Part shown: in pieces, positions 22,512-32,512 of the stretch
Layout of the letters: every line of letters starts with the position of its first letter
How positions within the stretch are numbered: position 1 is the first letter of the stretch
DNA from: Ilyonectria destructans
Taxonomy: Eukaryota > Ascomycota > Sordariomycetes > Hypocreales > Nectriaceae
NCBI GenBank assembly: GCA_020740775.1
Contig: JAHEWK010000009.1
Coordinates: 744,001-808,000 of the forward strand
Reading direction: 5' to 3'
Length of the DNA: 64,000 nt
Notes under the pieces: model-generated
The model's database searches: none
Told to the model about the DNA's origin: nothing
Seen by the model: the letters and a program-made list of their open reading frames with translations, nothing else
Program-made: the position numbers and the translations under genes

Positions 22512-23069
22512 ATGGCTCCCATTACCAAAACCTTCAAAAGTGATGATAGCGTTCTAGACCCTGCCATCAAATCCCATATCACAACACTCTATGCGGCTGT
22601 GGATAACCAGGAACTTGAAATCTGGGGGGCGCATTTCGCAGAGGATGCCGTGTTGAAGAAAGGCACCTCGAATGTTAAAGGAAGAGAAAGTATGGTCATG
22701 TGTACCTAAACACAAATCCGATTGCGCATGGCTCTCTGACTTTGGTGTTTTCTAGATCTCGTGGAGCTCGTTACGAAATCATGGTCGAATTTCCAAAGCC
22801 GCGATCATACCGTGTATTCTGTTTTCCCATTTGGTCCCAAGGCAGAGGAGGTGATGATGCATGGAAGAAGCAACAATGTGTCTAAAGACGGCCAGGCCAG
22901 CACGTTCACGTGGGCGGCGCGGATGCATTTTAGAAGGGACGAAGATGGCAAAGTTCTCATTGATCAGTACACGATCATTACGGTACGTTTATTGCGAAAA
23001 AGATCCATCCCGGCTGCAGTTATGGCATTGACTGAACAATTGAAGGACCCTCACCCATCGACAATATAG
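22512..23069 (+). CDS. small NTF2/SnoaL-like fold protein, 142-163 aa
   Basis: Exons 22512-22689 and 22756-23069, joined at GRE-N-LVELV. Residues about 18-60 (IKSHITTLYAAVDNQELEIWGAHFAEDAVLKKG) and the later YTIIT strand match the SnoaL/ketosteroid-isomerase-like cone fold of many small fungal cluster proteins. A further in-frame intron (22983-23045, GTACGT donor) is possible; spliced or not, the stop at 23069 is the same, giving 142 or 163 residues. No signal peptide. Such proteins can be cyclases, isomerases or dehydratases, or non-catalytic; no catalytic residue can be assigned. Its promoter has five ATCGG sites, tying it to the surrounding cluster. Confidence 0.65.
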
Positions 23070-23805
23070 TGTCTCTACGTCACGACCAGAGATGACACAT
23101 CAACATGCAAAAGGCACCGAGGTGATTACTCAGGTTTATATCGCGTATTTCTAGTCCGGCTTGGAATTAAAAAAACCATAGATTGCCTGGTAACTAGAAG
23201 ATGAATGAGGATGTATTTAAGAGGTTCATATACATTTATTGAAACCATGGTGGCGGTAATTAGCCACACTCCTTGGCAGACAATGGTGCTGCTGTTGCAT
23301 AAGGTGCCGAATTACGTGAGTATTTCACCAAGTGGCCATTGGTTTTCCCCTCTGGGAGCCCCTACAAAGAGCCTTTATTTGCAGCGCTATATGCCTGTAG
23401 GGCTTGACTTTGTATGCCTACAGCGCTATTTGAATTGGCGATAACCTCGGTGGCTTTGCCAGCCGTCTTACTACATGGTGCGATGGATGGTTTAGTCAAT
23501 GTTTTTGATGACCTTCTTCATCTCGTCATTTGCAGCCGACCCTCAGTCAAACTGTTTGCGAAACCATCTTAGATTTATTGACCCTTCCTTGTCTTTCAGC
23601 TGGTGCCAATAAGCCACGCCGGAGAGATTGTCTCCTCGTTCCCAAAAGCGGTCCAACATCTTAGCCCTCGTCAGCAGCAGCTCAACCTAGAGCGGCGAGA
23701 ACTCAACTCTAGAAACGGAAACGGGTACGCTTGAGTTCCGTCTCCGAGTAATGCCATATTATTAAACGTCAGAGACCTGCCTACAACATGGATTAAAAAG
23801 TGACA
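23070..23805. other. spacer with a coding-like minus-strand fragment
   Basis: No complete gene. A short minus-strand frame at 23543-23686 looks coding and is listed separately. CTGTAGG (23395-23401) and CCTACAG (23416-23422) form a small inverted repeat. Confidence 0.4.
23543..23686 (-). other. 47-codon coding-like fragment after an acceptor-like CTCTAG
   Basis: Reads VELLLTRAKMLDRFW then NLSGVAYWHQLKDKEG and ends FRKQFD-stop; the frame then continues for another 20 codons. Amino-acid usage looks like a real protein. It follows CCGCTCTAG, a plausible splice acceptor. It could be a last exon of the regulator just upstream, or debris of a lost gene. I cannot place its family. Confidence 0.3.
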
Positions 23806-25843
23806 TTATGCCCGCCTTGGACTCTCGGTATCCTCGCAAATCTCATGCAACATTCTTAATGTGATGCGATGGATACCGCTCTCTTCCAGTTTTCGTACCA
23901 GAATTATTAAACCCTCTCTTGCGTCTTTTGCCAAGTACCCCAAAGGCTGACTTCGAGGAATCGATACTGCCAATAGCTCAAAACAGTCACGGTAATGTTC
24001 TGCCTTGGGCCACCTATCTGCAAAGATTGCTAAAGCGGCGCTGCAATCGCGAAACGCATCGTTTGCTTCTTTCGGAACAGGAATGGCCCTCGCCCAGACT
24101 ATGTACCAGAGAGTCACAGCAGCGCGGAATTGTGATATGACCTGGCATCGTCAACACAGAGATCCATCATTCGAAGGGGAGACTGGTCAACTTACAACGA
24201 GCCATGGCTGGGCAATGTGCTTCTTCTTTTGAAGCGATCTGAAACTCGTACAGGTTGCACAGCTTGATTGGAAAGCCTTGTCCGCCATAGAAGAAAATAT
24301 GTTCGACTTGTTGACGAAGCAAATAGACAGTTGGGTAAGATGGGCGATATGGTAAAGCCAAACTGCACTTCGATAGCCATGGCTATTCTGTACACTGTGA
24401 CGGCAACGTCAATTCATTGCTGCGATTAAATCCCCAACACCAATTATACCAAGCTACCACGTAGCTTGTGACTCGTAGAGGAGATGGCACTTACCTGTGT
24501 CTTGAAATGGTGTCTGTGTCTTCCCATTCTCTCAAACTTTTGAGCATGTGCATTTCCAATTCCAATGGCACCATGTCTTCTAGCTCGTCTTTCTCCACCA
24601 TGTGCATGAAAAAGGACTGAAGGGTTCTAATTTTGCACACGTGAGCAAAAGTCCTTAGATCAAAATATGTGGTGTCTTGGGCTGTGGCACAGTCCGAGAG
24701 CCAAGGCAGAGGACACTGGGCTTCTGGAGCAGCCTCGTATAATGGAGTTGATATGTACATATCAGGTAGGCTGACAGGGGTGCCGAGGGCCGAACTAACA
24801 GCTCTGTCAAGGCTGAAAGGCCATTTTAGCTTGAGGTCGTCTTGAAAAGATTCCACACTTACACATAGGCACACGACCACACTCGAATCGACATTGAGTT
24901 CGTGGGACAGTTAGGATCCCTCTTCAATCGATGGAACCGATGCAACGTGGCGAATTTCATAATAGCACCACTAATATGCGCGATTCGCCAGGTACTTTCG
25001 GCGTGTAGGGCAAACATTGCAGACAATAGCATGGCTTGTAAGCGAATAAGCGGCGTCGAGGTAGAATCTGTCATGATTGATTGCTCCGCTTGCGCTCTCG
25101 ACTTGAGGTTTTGGTATTTTGCGTCAGGGGAGTTGTCAGATTTGGATTCAATGAGTGAACCAATGGCAAATATCTGGCACCACGTTAGACAAGCCAGCTC
25201 TGATAATCCGGGGACGTACCATGTTAACGAAGAAGGCTGGCCATCCAATAGGTACGGCATTTGGCAGAGATCCTTTCCAAGCGGTATAGTACTCTGCGCA
25301 GAGTTTGATATCCAGAAATGGGTATTGGGGATGGATGACAGTGAAATATGACCGAAAAAACGACGCAGCTACCGGGAGTAAGATGTCATTTGGCGAAACT
25401 CCCGGATTACTTTGCATCTCAAGACCTCCGTTGATAAAGCGTGACAAAATTGTTGATATGGTTCCAGCTTCACCATTCACTCTATCGGGGCCATTCTGCT
25501 GGCTGAGTGAGGGTATGCTGCGATTACTATCAGGGGAATCATGTTGATGTGATGGGCCAAGGTTTTGTGATGCTGGTGAACGCTGCCATTGGGTTCGGTG
25601 CTCGAGACCGATGCTCAGTGAACCATGGGATACCGATGCAGATCGTGGCGTTTCAACTTGGCCAAGATGGAGTGCTGGGTCCAGTAAGTCGTCACGATAC
25701 TGCTGCTGCCAGCTTGCGGGAGAGTGGCAATTCGGACAAGGCGATGCTTCTTCAAAGTCGTTCTGGTGGCCGCTCCGTGAACACCGCTCACATGTACGTT
25801 TCCTCTTTCTGAAAATAGTTGGCCCATCGGTAGAGTGAGACAT
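23806..25843 (-). CDS. fungal transcription factor (regulator 2) with a degenerate zinc cluster, 595 aa
   Basis: Exons 25220-25843, 24863-25173, 24495-24812, 24196-24394 and 23806-24141. The fungal_trans region is well kept: FFRSYFTVIHPQYPFLD, ALHAESTWRIAHISGA, WSCAYVLDRAVSSALGTPVSLPD. The C-terminal CSAALAIFADRWPKAEHYRDCFELLA with HRITLRMLHEI aligns with regulator 1, so the two are paralogues. The N-terminus RKRKRTCERC...SPCPNC has C18, C21, C36 and C39, but the third and sixth cysteines of a Zn2Cys6 cluster are absent. No alternative intron that I tried restores them. It may bind DNA weakly or act by dimerising with regulator 1. It lies at the right-hand side of the putative catabolic cluster. 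Confidence 0.82.
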
Positions 25844-26379
25844 GGTGGCGAATCTTCACTGGTCAAAAGTGAAGGTATTTAGATAAGGTAGAGAGGTCCC
25901 ATTCTCAGGACTGCTCGTCATCAGCCCCACCGGGGCATGAGATCGAACCAAAAGGATCTCCTCACGGATAGACGGGCTGCAACGCAGATCAGACACCTAT
26001 TTCTTGGTGGAGGAGACGGTGACCTAAGAGGCTTGGCATTAGTTCTTTGCAATAGTGCCACTATACGGTATTAGAATCAGTGCCAACCAACCAAGTCTAT
26101 TCTTTCGAATCCGCAGGATCCTTGATTCTGCGTTATTTAGCAGACAGGCGGACGATAAGAAAAGGGAATTTGCTGACTAAAGGAGACTAGAGAAAAACAT
26201 TGCTAGACAGTGGTGGCGATAAGGCTAGCCCCAATGTTTCGGCCTTTATCTACGCCGGGCTATCAGCTACAAACCAGCTTAATGATATACGGCAGGTCAA
26301 CCTCATGAAATTCGATAGTTGTAGAACTGACACCAAGTAGTTATTGAGAAGTAACTGAAAATTGCTCGTTCTCCCTTAT
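25844..26379. other. promoter of regulator 2 / 3' flank of the lyase-like gene
   Basis: No gene, no ATCGG/CCGAT pentamer and no repeat seen. Confidence 0.5.
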
Positions 26380-28149
26380 CTATGGCGTAATCTCTTGACC
26401 AGCGGCAGCAGCGAAGAAAGCATCAGCGAGATATGAGCCGGCATAGCTGAGCTTGTGAAACCCATCCACAATGGGCGGCATCCTAGAAGGCTTAGAAATT
26501 GTCTCAATGTATCCAGCAATGCCATCCTTCTGCCACTCCTTTGCAAACTTGTCCGCCGTCATGTTCAATCCCCCCACAGCCCAGATTGGCTGAACTTGCC
26601 AGACGATACCCAACTTGGCCATATCATCGCTGAATGAACGGATCTGCTCTGAACTGAATCCGGCTTTTTCGTAATCGTACATTCCAGTGAAGCCGAATGC
26701 AAACAGCCGGTTTGGATACACCTTGCGAACCTCTGTGTGAAACTCGACAATATCCTTCCACACTATTACGAGTCAGTATTTCGTCGTGCATCATTTCATG
26801 TTGCGTCTCACCTGGTGCGTCCATTCTCGCCCAAGTCATATCGCCAAATGGTGCAGCTAAAACCGCTCGCTCAACGATTGTTTTGACACTTGGCCGCCAC
26901 ATGTATTGTCCCTCTTTGGACCTAGGCAAATCCCAATCGAAAAAGATGTCTTCTCCGAGGATAGCCTTTGCGATTCGACGCCTTTCGTTGAGCGAAGTTC
27001 CGAATGCCGTTGCCTTTGATGAGTAGTCCTGGTACTGTTGGTCATTTGCCTTTTCTTTGACAGCTTCATCATAGGTCATCAAGCCACTCCTGGTCTTCCA
27101 CTCGTCCCGCGCTTGCATATAGCTGCTGCCTTGAGCCATGCCCTTGGCGACCGCTACAACCAACGGCTCGATGTCTTTCGTGGCTCCGATAATGTACTCG
27201 TGATCTCGAGGGTCGATGGTACTAGTGATGAATTGGGACCGGTCAATGTCACACCGACACATGAGCAGCGTGTTTGTCCTGGGATATAGTCAGTTATGGG
27301 ACAAAAGCAGCATATAAGTTTGGATCTCTACCCCATAACATCAAATTGCATTCGAACAGCACTCAGTCGTGACAAATACTCGCTCGTCGGAACCACAGTC
27401 CGCCCCTCTCCAACCGTGAACTTTTTCAACCCGATGGCCAAGTCATCCAAATGAATCATGGCAACACCAGCTTCAACAAAGGACTTGGCGAGTTTCACAG
27501 TCGTGGTGAGGCCACCAAACCCCATATCGCCGTCTGCAATTATGGGTGCCATAAAGTCGTAAACCTCAAGGTTCTCCCGATCAGATCTGGTGTGTTGCAT
27601 TCTGAATTGCTTCTGGCGCTGGTCATGCCATAGTTGGGCCTTGAAAATCTTGTCAACAACCTTGGGAACTGTGTCCCACGGATAGTCGGCATGGTCACAT
27701 CCCGGATGCTGCACTTCAGATAAGCCGCATAATGCTCCCGAGACATATACTGTCTAGAAATGGCCCATTAGCCAATGCTTAATCACAGGTGGTCCCAGGC
27801 GAGTTTGTTATACCTGTTGATGTTTGACCATCTGAGATACGACTGTGGGCTCCGTCGTACCGAAGGTCTTTTCACAAGTCCCGTTTCTGGCGTGAGTGTT
27901 CAAGATCTGCCAAAGTTTGTCTCCTTGAAGACTGGACGGATAGGTGATCGGGATTGTGTTCCGAAGCGCTGCAATAGCCTTTGCTGAGTATGGCCTAAAA
28001 CAGATTAACTTGTGGAAATATAATTCCAGAACGCCAGCTGACCTTTTTAAATGAGACTGTCGGGGGTCCTGCCATTCCTTTTCGATGGTAGCAACCTGAT
28101 CTTGGAAGGCTGCTTCTTCAGCATCCAGGTCCAATTTTACGTTCGGCAT
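26380..28149 (-). CDS. isocitrate-lyase-like protein lacking the KKCGH catalytic motif, 519 aa
   Basis: Exons 28043-28149, 27814-27994, 27332-27753, 26812-27278 and 26380-26762. It follows the ICL/methylisocitrate lyase layout throughout: PIIADGDMGFGG (Mg-binding aspartates, about D170 and D172), MIHLDD, MCRCDIDR, QVQPIWAVGGLNMTADKFAKEWQKDGIAGYIETI. Where ICLs carry KKCGH with the catalytic cysteine, this protein has KKFTV (206-210), then GEGRTVVPTSEYLSRL, which realigns at once. The canonical SGWQ is SGALCG. It is therefore either a lyase with altered chemistry or substrate, or a non-catalytic relative. Its promoter (28150-28974) has three ATCGG/CCGAT motifs, linking it to the amine cluster. 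No SKL at the C-terminus (GQEITP). Length is close to the usual 530-560. Confidence 0.85.
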
Positions 28150-28974
28150 TGTGACGTTATTTCTTAGAGATTACTTCTGGATCAAAAGTCTGGGCCACAA
28201 GCTTATTCAGTAATTGATGAGAATAGACGCGAAATGGAGTGTTCAGTTGAAATGATGTACAATTTGACGTATAATGGTTCTACTTATCTACGTTACTCTG
28301 TTTCTGTTCATGGGCGTAATGGGCCTTACCATTCCGCCGCATCTTGGCCAATTGAGTGGGGGCGGACTTGAACTCCGAAATATCGCTAAATAATGGCCGT
28401 ATCTATTCATGTCGGATTTCTGATTGTCACCCTCCAGGCTCCGATTGTTCCGATCGCTGACCCACTCCCCATAAACGGTGATAGCTCAAGCGCTAACTGA
28501 AACAAACTACACCCATTACGACTAAAAAACGGGTTGCCTTTAGGTATGCATACTACGTAGGATGTTGATAGGGACCGTCGTCCGAGCGGCCTTCATCGGA
28601 CATCTCACTGCGCACCTTAAATATCAGGCAATGTTGAGCATCCTCGATCCGAATAGCAGTATTAGCATGCTGAGTGATGAGTTAGAGTAGTAGCGTTGGA
28701 AGCGCAACCTTGCAGCGGCTGATGATGTTATGTTGCACAGGTACAGCCTAAATATTAACCTTCAAAGCACTGGAAGTTCCTGCGACTCGCTCATAAGCCT
28801 AAACATGATCTTGAAGTATGTATTGAATAGATAGCCAAGAACGCTAGCTATCTAACTGAACCATCTGACTGATTGACTGAATAAATGACAGGGTTAATTG
28901 AGTGACAGAGAAAAGAAGATAGAGAGTAAGAACCAATCCAAGGCAAGGCGCCAAAGATCAATTAGGCCTACAAT
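28150..28974. other. promoter of the lyase-like gene
   Basis: No gene seen. CCGAT at 28441-28445 and 28450-28454, and ATCGG at 28595-28599. The left end of the stretch is the upstream side of the lyase-like gene; the right end is the 3' flank of cellobiose dehydrogenase. Confidence 0.5.
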
Positions 28975-31356
28975 CTAGTACAGGTGTCTCCGTCGGTAGC
29001 TCTTAGGAACTCTAGCTGCGCGTCTAGCAAGCTCGGTACCGCACCGAGAAGTGAGGGGCGCAGTTGAGTTGCTGGAGCCGCTGACCTTGAAAGCAGAAAT
29101 CTTCTCGGCGGCGTGCTCGGCAGTAATCATGATGATAGACTGGGTGTTGCCAGTGGGCAGGTCAGGGTGGATAGAGGCATCGACAACAAACAAGTTGTCG
29201 GTGCCGTACACCTTAGTGTTCATATCGACAACGCTGGAGCCGTTGGCATTTCGGCCATCGTCGACACCCATTCTAGCGCTTCCGACCCAGTGGTCTCCGC
29301 TGATCATGTTGGCCGAGATGATTTCCGCAGGCGTAGCGCCGGGAGTGACATATGACAGGGTAGAGTTGCTACCGCTGGTGAGGTCGACCCACCACTGGAC
29401 AAAGTCAGACATGGCCTTGCGGTCGTCCTCGTCAATCAACCACGGCTTGGTGTTGAGGACGGTGTTGCCGGAAGCGGTGATGCCCAGCTCGCCGACCGTC
29501 TTCGTGCCGTGAGTCAAGAAAGTGCGGACAGTAATGACACCGGATGCCATGGCGCTGGCGGTGCCCTGGAGGTAACGTGTACGGCCGTCGGCGCCCTCGG
29601 CTGAGGTCCACAGGTGCATACGCTGCGCAGCCTGAGTGATGGGACCGGAGCCCTGGTAGTAGAGGTCGAGATCAGTCTCAACGGGCTCAGTGGCGATGTC
29701 TGTGAAGTCGTACGCGCTGAAGTTGGACTTGGCGTTGAACTGCAGCTTGACCTGGACGTGATCCTGCAGGTGGTGGCCGACGGGGAGATCGATCCAGCTG
29801 GACTCGGCGGGAAGGGTCACGCCGGTCAGAGATGCTCCGCTCTTGACAATGGCGAGGGCATCGGATCGGCCGATACCAGAGTTCCAGAGAAGGCGGGGCG
29901 ACGACATGGCGCCAGCGGCGATGACAACTTTACCACCGGCCTTGACGTTAATTATCTGTCGGCTGCCATCATCGGCGACGGTGAGGACACCAGTGATGGT
30001 GCTGCCAGTGCGGACGGCTTGGAGGACCTTGGTGTTGAGCTTCAGGGTGAAGTTGGGCAGCTGCTTGGCGAACGGCATGTAGGTGCGAGCAGGTCCAGCA
30101 CGGAGGTTGTCTTTGATGGACCACGAGGGACGCGAGTAGACCATGTGCTTCTCGTTGGGAGTCTCGATGGAGTCAACCTCGGCCCATCCCTCGGTGTTGA
30201 GGTATCCGGACAGGACCTTGTAGGTGTGGTCGTCGTAGTACTTGCCATCATCAGAAGGTGCCGTGGTGCCGCGGTTGCGCTCGTAAAGACGGGCAGTAGC
30301 ATCGGCAATATCGGCGGCGCTCCAGCCCTTGGGCCATCGCTGCCAGTCGTGCTCCGGAGGGTGGATGAAGTTGAGTCCGTTGATGGAGCTGGATCCTCCC
30401 AGGAGACAGCCGGCGGTGGACGCAGTGTCGCTGCAGAACTTGGTGCCGGAGAGACTGGTCATGCTGCTACCGAGGGCAGGGATATCATAGGGGGTCAGGG
30501 TCTCGTTCCAGGGAAGGGCCTGGGATGAGCTCAGAGCAACAGTGTTGGCAGGGCCTCGCTCGATCAAGAGAACGCTGGCGCCCTTCTCGGCAATACGCTC
30601 GGCGGCGATGATGCCAGCAGGGCCACCGCCGACGACGATGACATCGTAGGTGACATTGTATGTAGTCGGCGCCGGGAACGTGCTGTTTCCAGGCACCGTG
30701 GTGTCGGATCCATCGCCAGTTCCAGGAGTCGTGGCAGAAGCCCACGCAGCCCACTCCTCGTACTTGGCAGACTTGGCCGCAGCGGCATCAACACCGAACT
30801 GGCCGAAGCCGGCAGCGTGGTAACTCAGGGCGCTGGCAGGGTCCGAGGCGGTGGTGGGGTTGGTATCGGAGATGGCCCATCCGAGAATGGGAGAGTCGTT
30901 GGCGACGGTTGTCTTGTTGGCAATGACACAGCCCTCGCAAAGGAAGGTGTACGAGATGTGCGTGCTGTTGATGAACGTACCGTTGGCGATGGGCACGGCG
31001 CTGACTTCAGTGTCGGTGTAGACGTCAGGGTTGGCGTATGATCCTGCAAGTCGGAACGTGGTCTGGATATCCTCGCCGTCGGCCCAGGCAACAAAGAGGA
31101 GGCCGTTCAACATGCCTCCCTTGAGTGAGACAGCACCCCATCCCTCTCCATCGGTGACTGGAACAACCATCTGACCAATAAAGTCCGAACCGACAGTCTC
31201 CGGGAGAGCAATACCGAAACTGTAGTCATAGCTGGCAGCCAAGTAACGCTGAAAGTCAATACCCGTGTTGGGATCGCTATAGGTCGAGGCCCTCTGAGCC
31301 GCCGCAGTGGCAGCGAACCCAAGGAGGGCCGCTAGCCCCGTCATAGTGCAGTGCAT
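28975..31356 (-). CDS. cellobiose dehydrogenase (flavocytochrome), 793 aa, secreted
   Basis: A single exon. A signal peptide (TGLAALLGFAATAAAQ, about 6-21) precedes a cytochrome b domain (about 22-205) with likely haem ligands M82 (GGMLNG) and H180 (SYHAAGFGQFG), spaced 98 residues as expected. A T/P/G/S linker (about 210-232) leads to the GMC flavodehydrogenase: the FAD motif YDVIVVGGGPAGIIAAERIAE and the C-terminal HPDLPTGNTQSIIMITAEHAAEKI. It oxidises cellobiose and cello-oligosaccharides (EC 1.1.99.18) and can feed electrons to lytic polysaccharide monooxygenases. No carbohydrate-binding module follows; the protein ends in a short basic tail. A TATATATA lies near 31600, about 245 bp upstream. 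Confidence 0.95.
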   Translation of the reverse strand: MHCTMTGLAALLGFAATAAAQRASTYSDPNTGIDFQRYLAASYDYSFGIALPETVGSDFIGQMVVPVTDGEGWGAVSLKGGMLNGLLFVAWADGEDIQTTFRLAGSYANPDVYTDTEVSAVPIANGTFINSTHISYTFLCEGCVIANKTTVANDSPILGWAISDTNPTTASDPASALSYHAAGFGQFGVDAAAAKSAKYEEWAAWASATTPGTGDGSDTTVPGNSTFPAPTTYNVTYDVIVVGGGPAGIIAAERIAEKGASVLLIERGPANTVALSSSQALPWNETLTPYDIPALGSSMTSLSGTKFCSDTASTAGCLLGGSSSINGLNFIHPPEHDWQRWPKGWSAADIADATARLYERNRGTTAPSDDGKYYDDHTYKVLSGYLNTEGWAEVDSIETPNEKHMVYSRPSWSIKDNLRAGPARTYMPFAKQLPNFTLKLNTKVLQAVRTGSTITGVLTVADDGSRQIINVKAGGKVVIAAGAMSSPRLLWNSGIGRSDALAIVKSGASLTGVTLPAESSWIDLPVGHHLQDHVQVKLQFNAKSNFSAYDFTDIATEPVETDLDLYYQGSGPITQAAQRMHLWTSAEGADGRTRYLQGTASAMASGVITVRTFLTHGTKTVGELGITASGNTVLNTKPWLIDEDDRKAMSDFVQWWVDLTSGSNSTLSYVTPGATPAEIISANMISGDHWVGSARMGVDDGRNANGSSVVDMNTKVYGTDNLFVVDASIHPDLPTGNTQSIIMITAEHAAEKISAFKVSGSSNSTAPLTSRCGTELARRAARVPKSYRRRHLY

Positions 31357-32512
31357 GATGGCTAGAACTTGTCGATGTTTCTGTTTTTAAGTCTCGTTTC
31401 GGCGATCAGCAAGTAAAGGAATGGCTGAGAAGATCTCAAAAAAGAATGGAATGATAGTGAATGAACGCTGACCACCAGGGTCGAAGGAAAGAACGAGAAA
31501 CACCGAACTAGCGGTGGAAAAGAAAGGAAGGCAGCGAAGATGCAGCTGAAAGTTCAGATGAAGAAGTAAGCAACATAGTCCCGAGTCCAGCGCTGATGTT
31601 ATATATATGCCCTCTTTCAGTCCCAAGGATAGACAATGGCAAGTATCCGCATATCCCGACTGATCGGGATCCACAAACGCAAAGTTCCTTAATGAAAGGG
31701 GTGCATCCGGCATCAGGGAAGATAAGCTAGGGACCGTGGCGAGAGACTAGGGTCAACAGATTCTCCGTGTCGGTTTCAATCTTCCGCGGATCCGCTCTCA
31801 AGGATCTCAATGCAACTTTATTTATCGGGTCACTAGGTTGTTTTAAACATCCATGTCAACCGTCTCGAGCTAGACGCTAACAGTACGTGCCGCCGTGATG
31901 TTTCAAATAACGCCGCGCTGATTGGCACGGTTCCCGAATTGAGCAAACCGCCGCCATGGCATGACTACTCCCTATGACGTGCGGAGGATTTACATTATTG
32001 TCGTTTGTTTTACTTACAGGCGAGGCCAGGCTGTGTGGCCAACGGGGATCACCAACACCCGCATGTTGATGACACTTGAGACGGCGGTATTGCCGCGTTG
32101 ACCAGTTTGCCCGAGGCACGTTGGACGATAAACATGAACATGTGTTTGTTTGAAGCCGTGTATCAGGTGCAAAATGTCCTACTGGTGGAAGCTCAGGATG
32201 CGATTCCTGGCGGCTAAGGGGCGAGAAGGCTAATTTTGAATATTCTCCCTCCGGTAGGACAGATTGTCAAAGGGTCCACTCGTGACAATTGCACTGCAAT
32301 GAGTGGATAGAAATCGTACCAAAGCCAATAATAGCCAATAAATGTACCTTAGAAATTAACCGAGCCTTGGGGGGGAACCTTCATTCTTCAAGAGTAACAC
32401 GGGTAGGGTTTCCTCGTCCATTGTCTATTCGACTCTTACATACTTGCTATACAGATATTTTCCACTTACATCCATCTCCCACTACCATCCATGATCGTTG
32501 GTAGCCCATTGC
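31357..32512. other. cellobiose dehydrogenase promoter and 3' flank of the class III aminotransferase
   Basis: No gene seen. A TATATATA tract lies at about 31600-31608. Two isolated ATCGG occur (near 31664 and 31827), which I take as background. Confidence 0.45.

Noticed and set aside
29614..30528. 304-aa plus-strand frame
   Set aside because: Antisense shadow of cellobiose dehydrogenase; no family features and full overlap with a certain gene.
31650..31840. ATCGG motifs upstream of cellobiose dehydrogenase as part of the cluster regulon
   Set aside because: Only two isolated copies in 1.1 kb, close to chance expectation, and the gene has no functional link to the amine genes.
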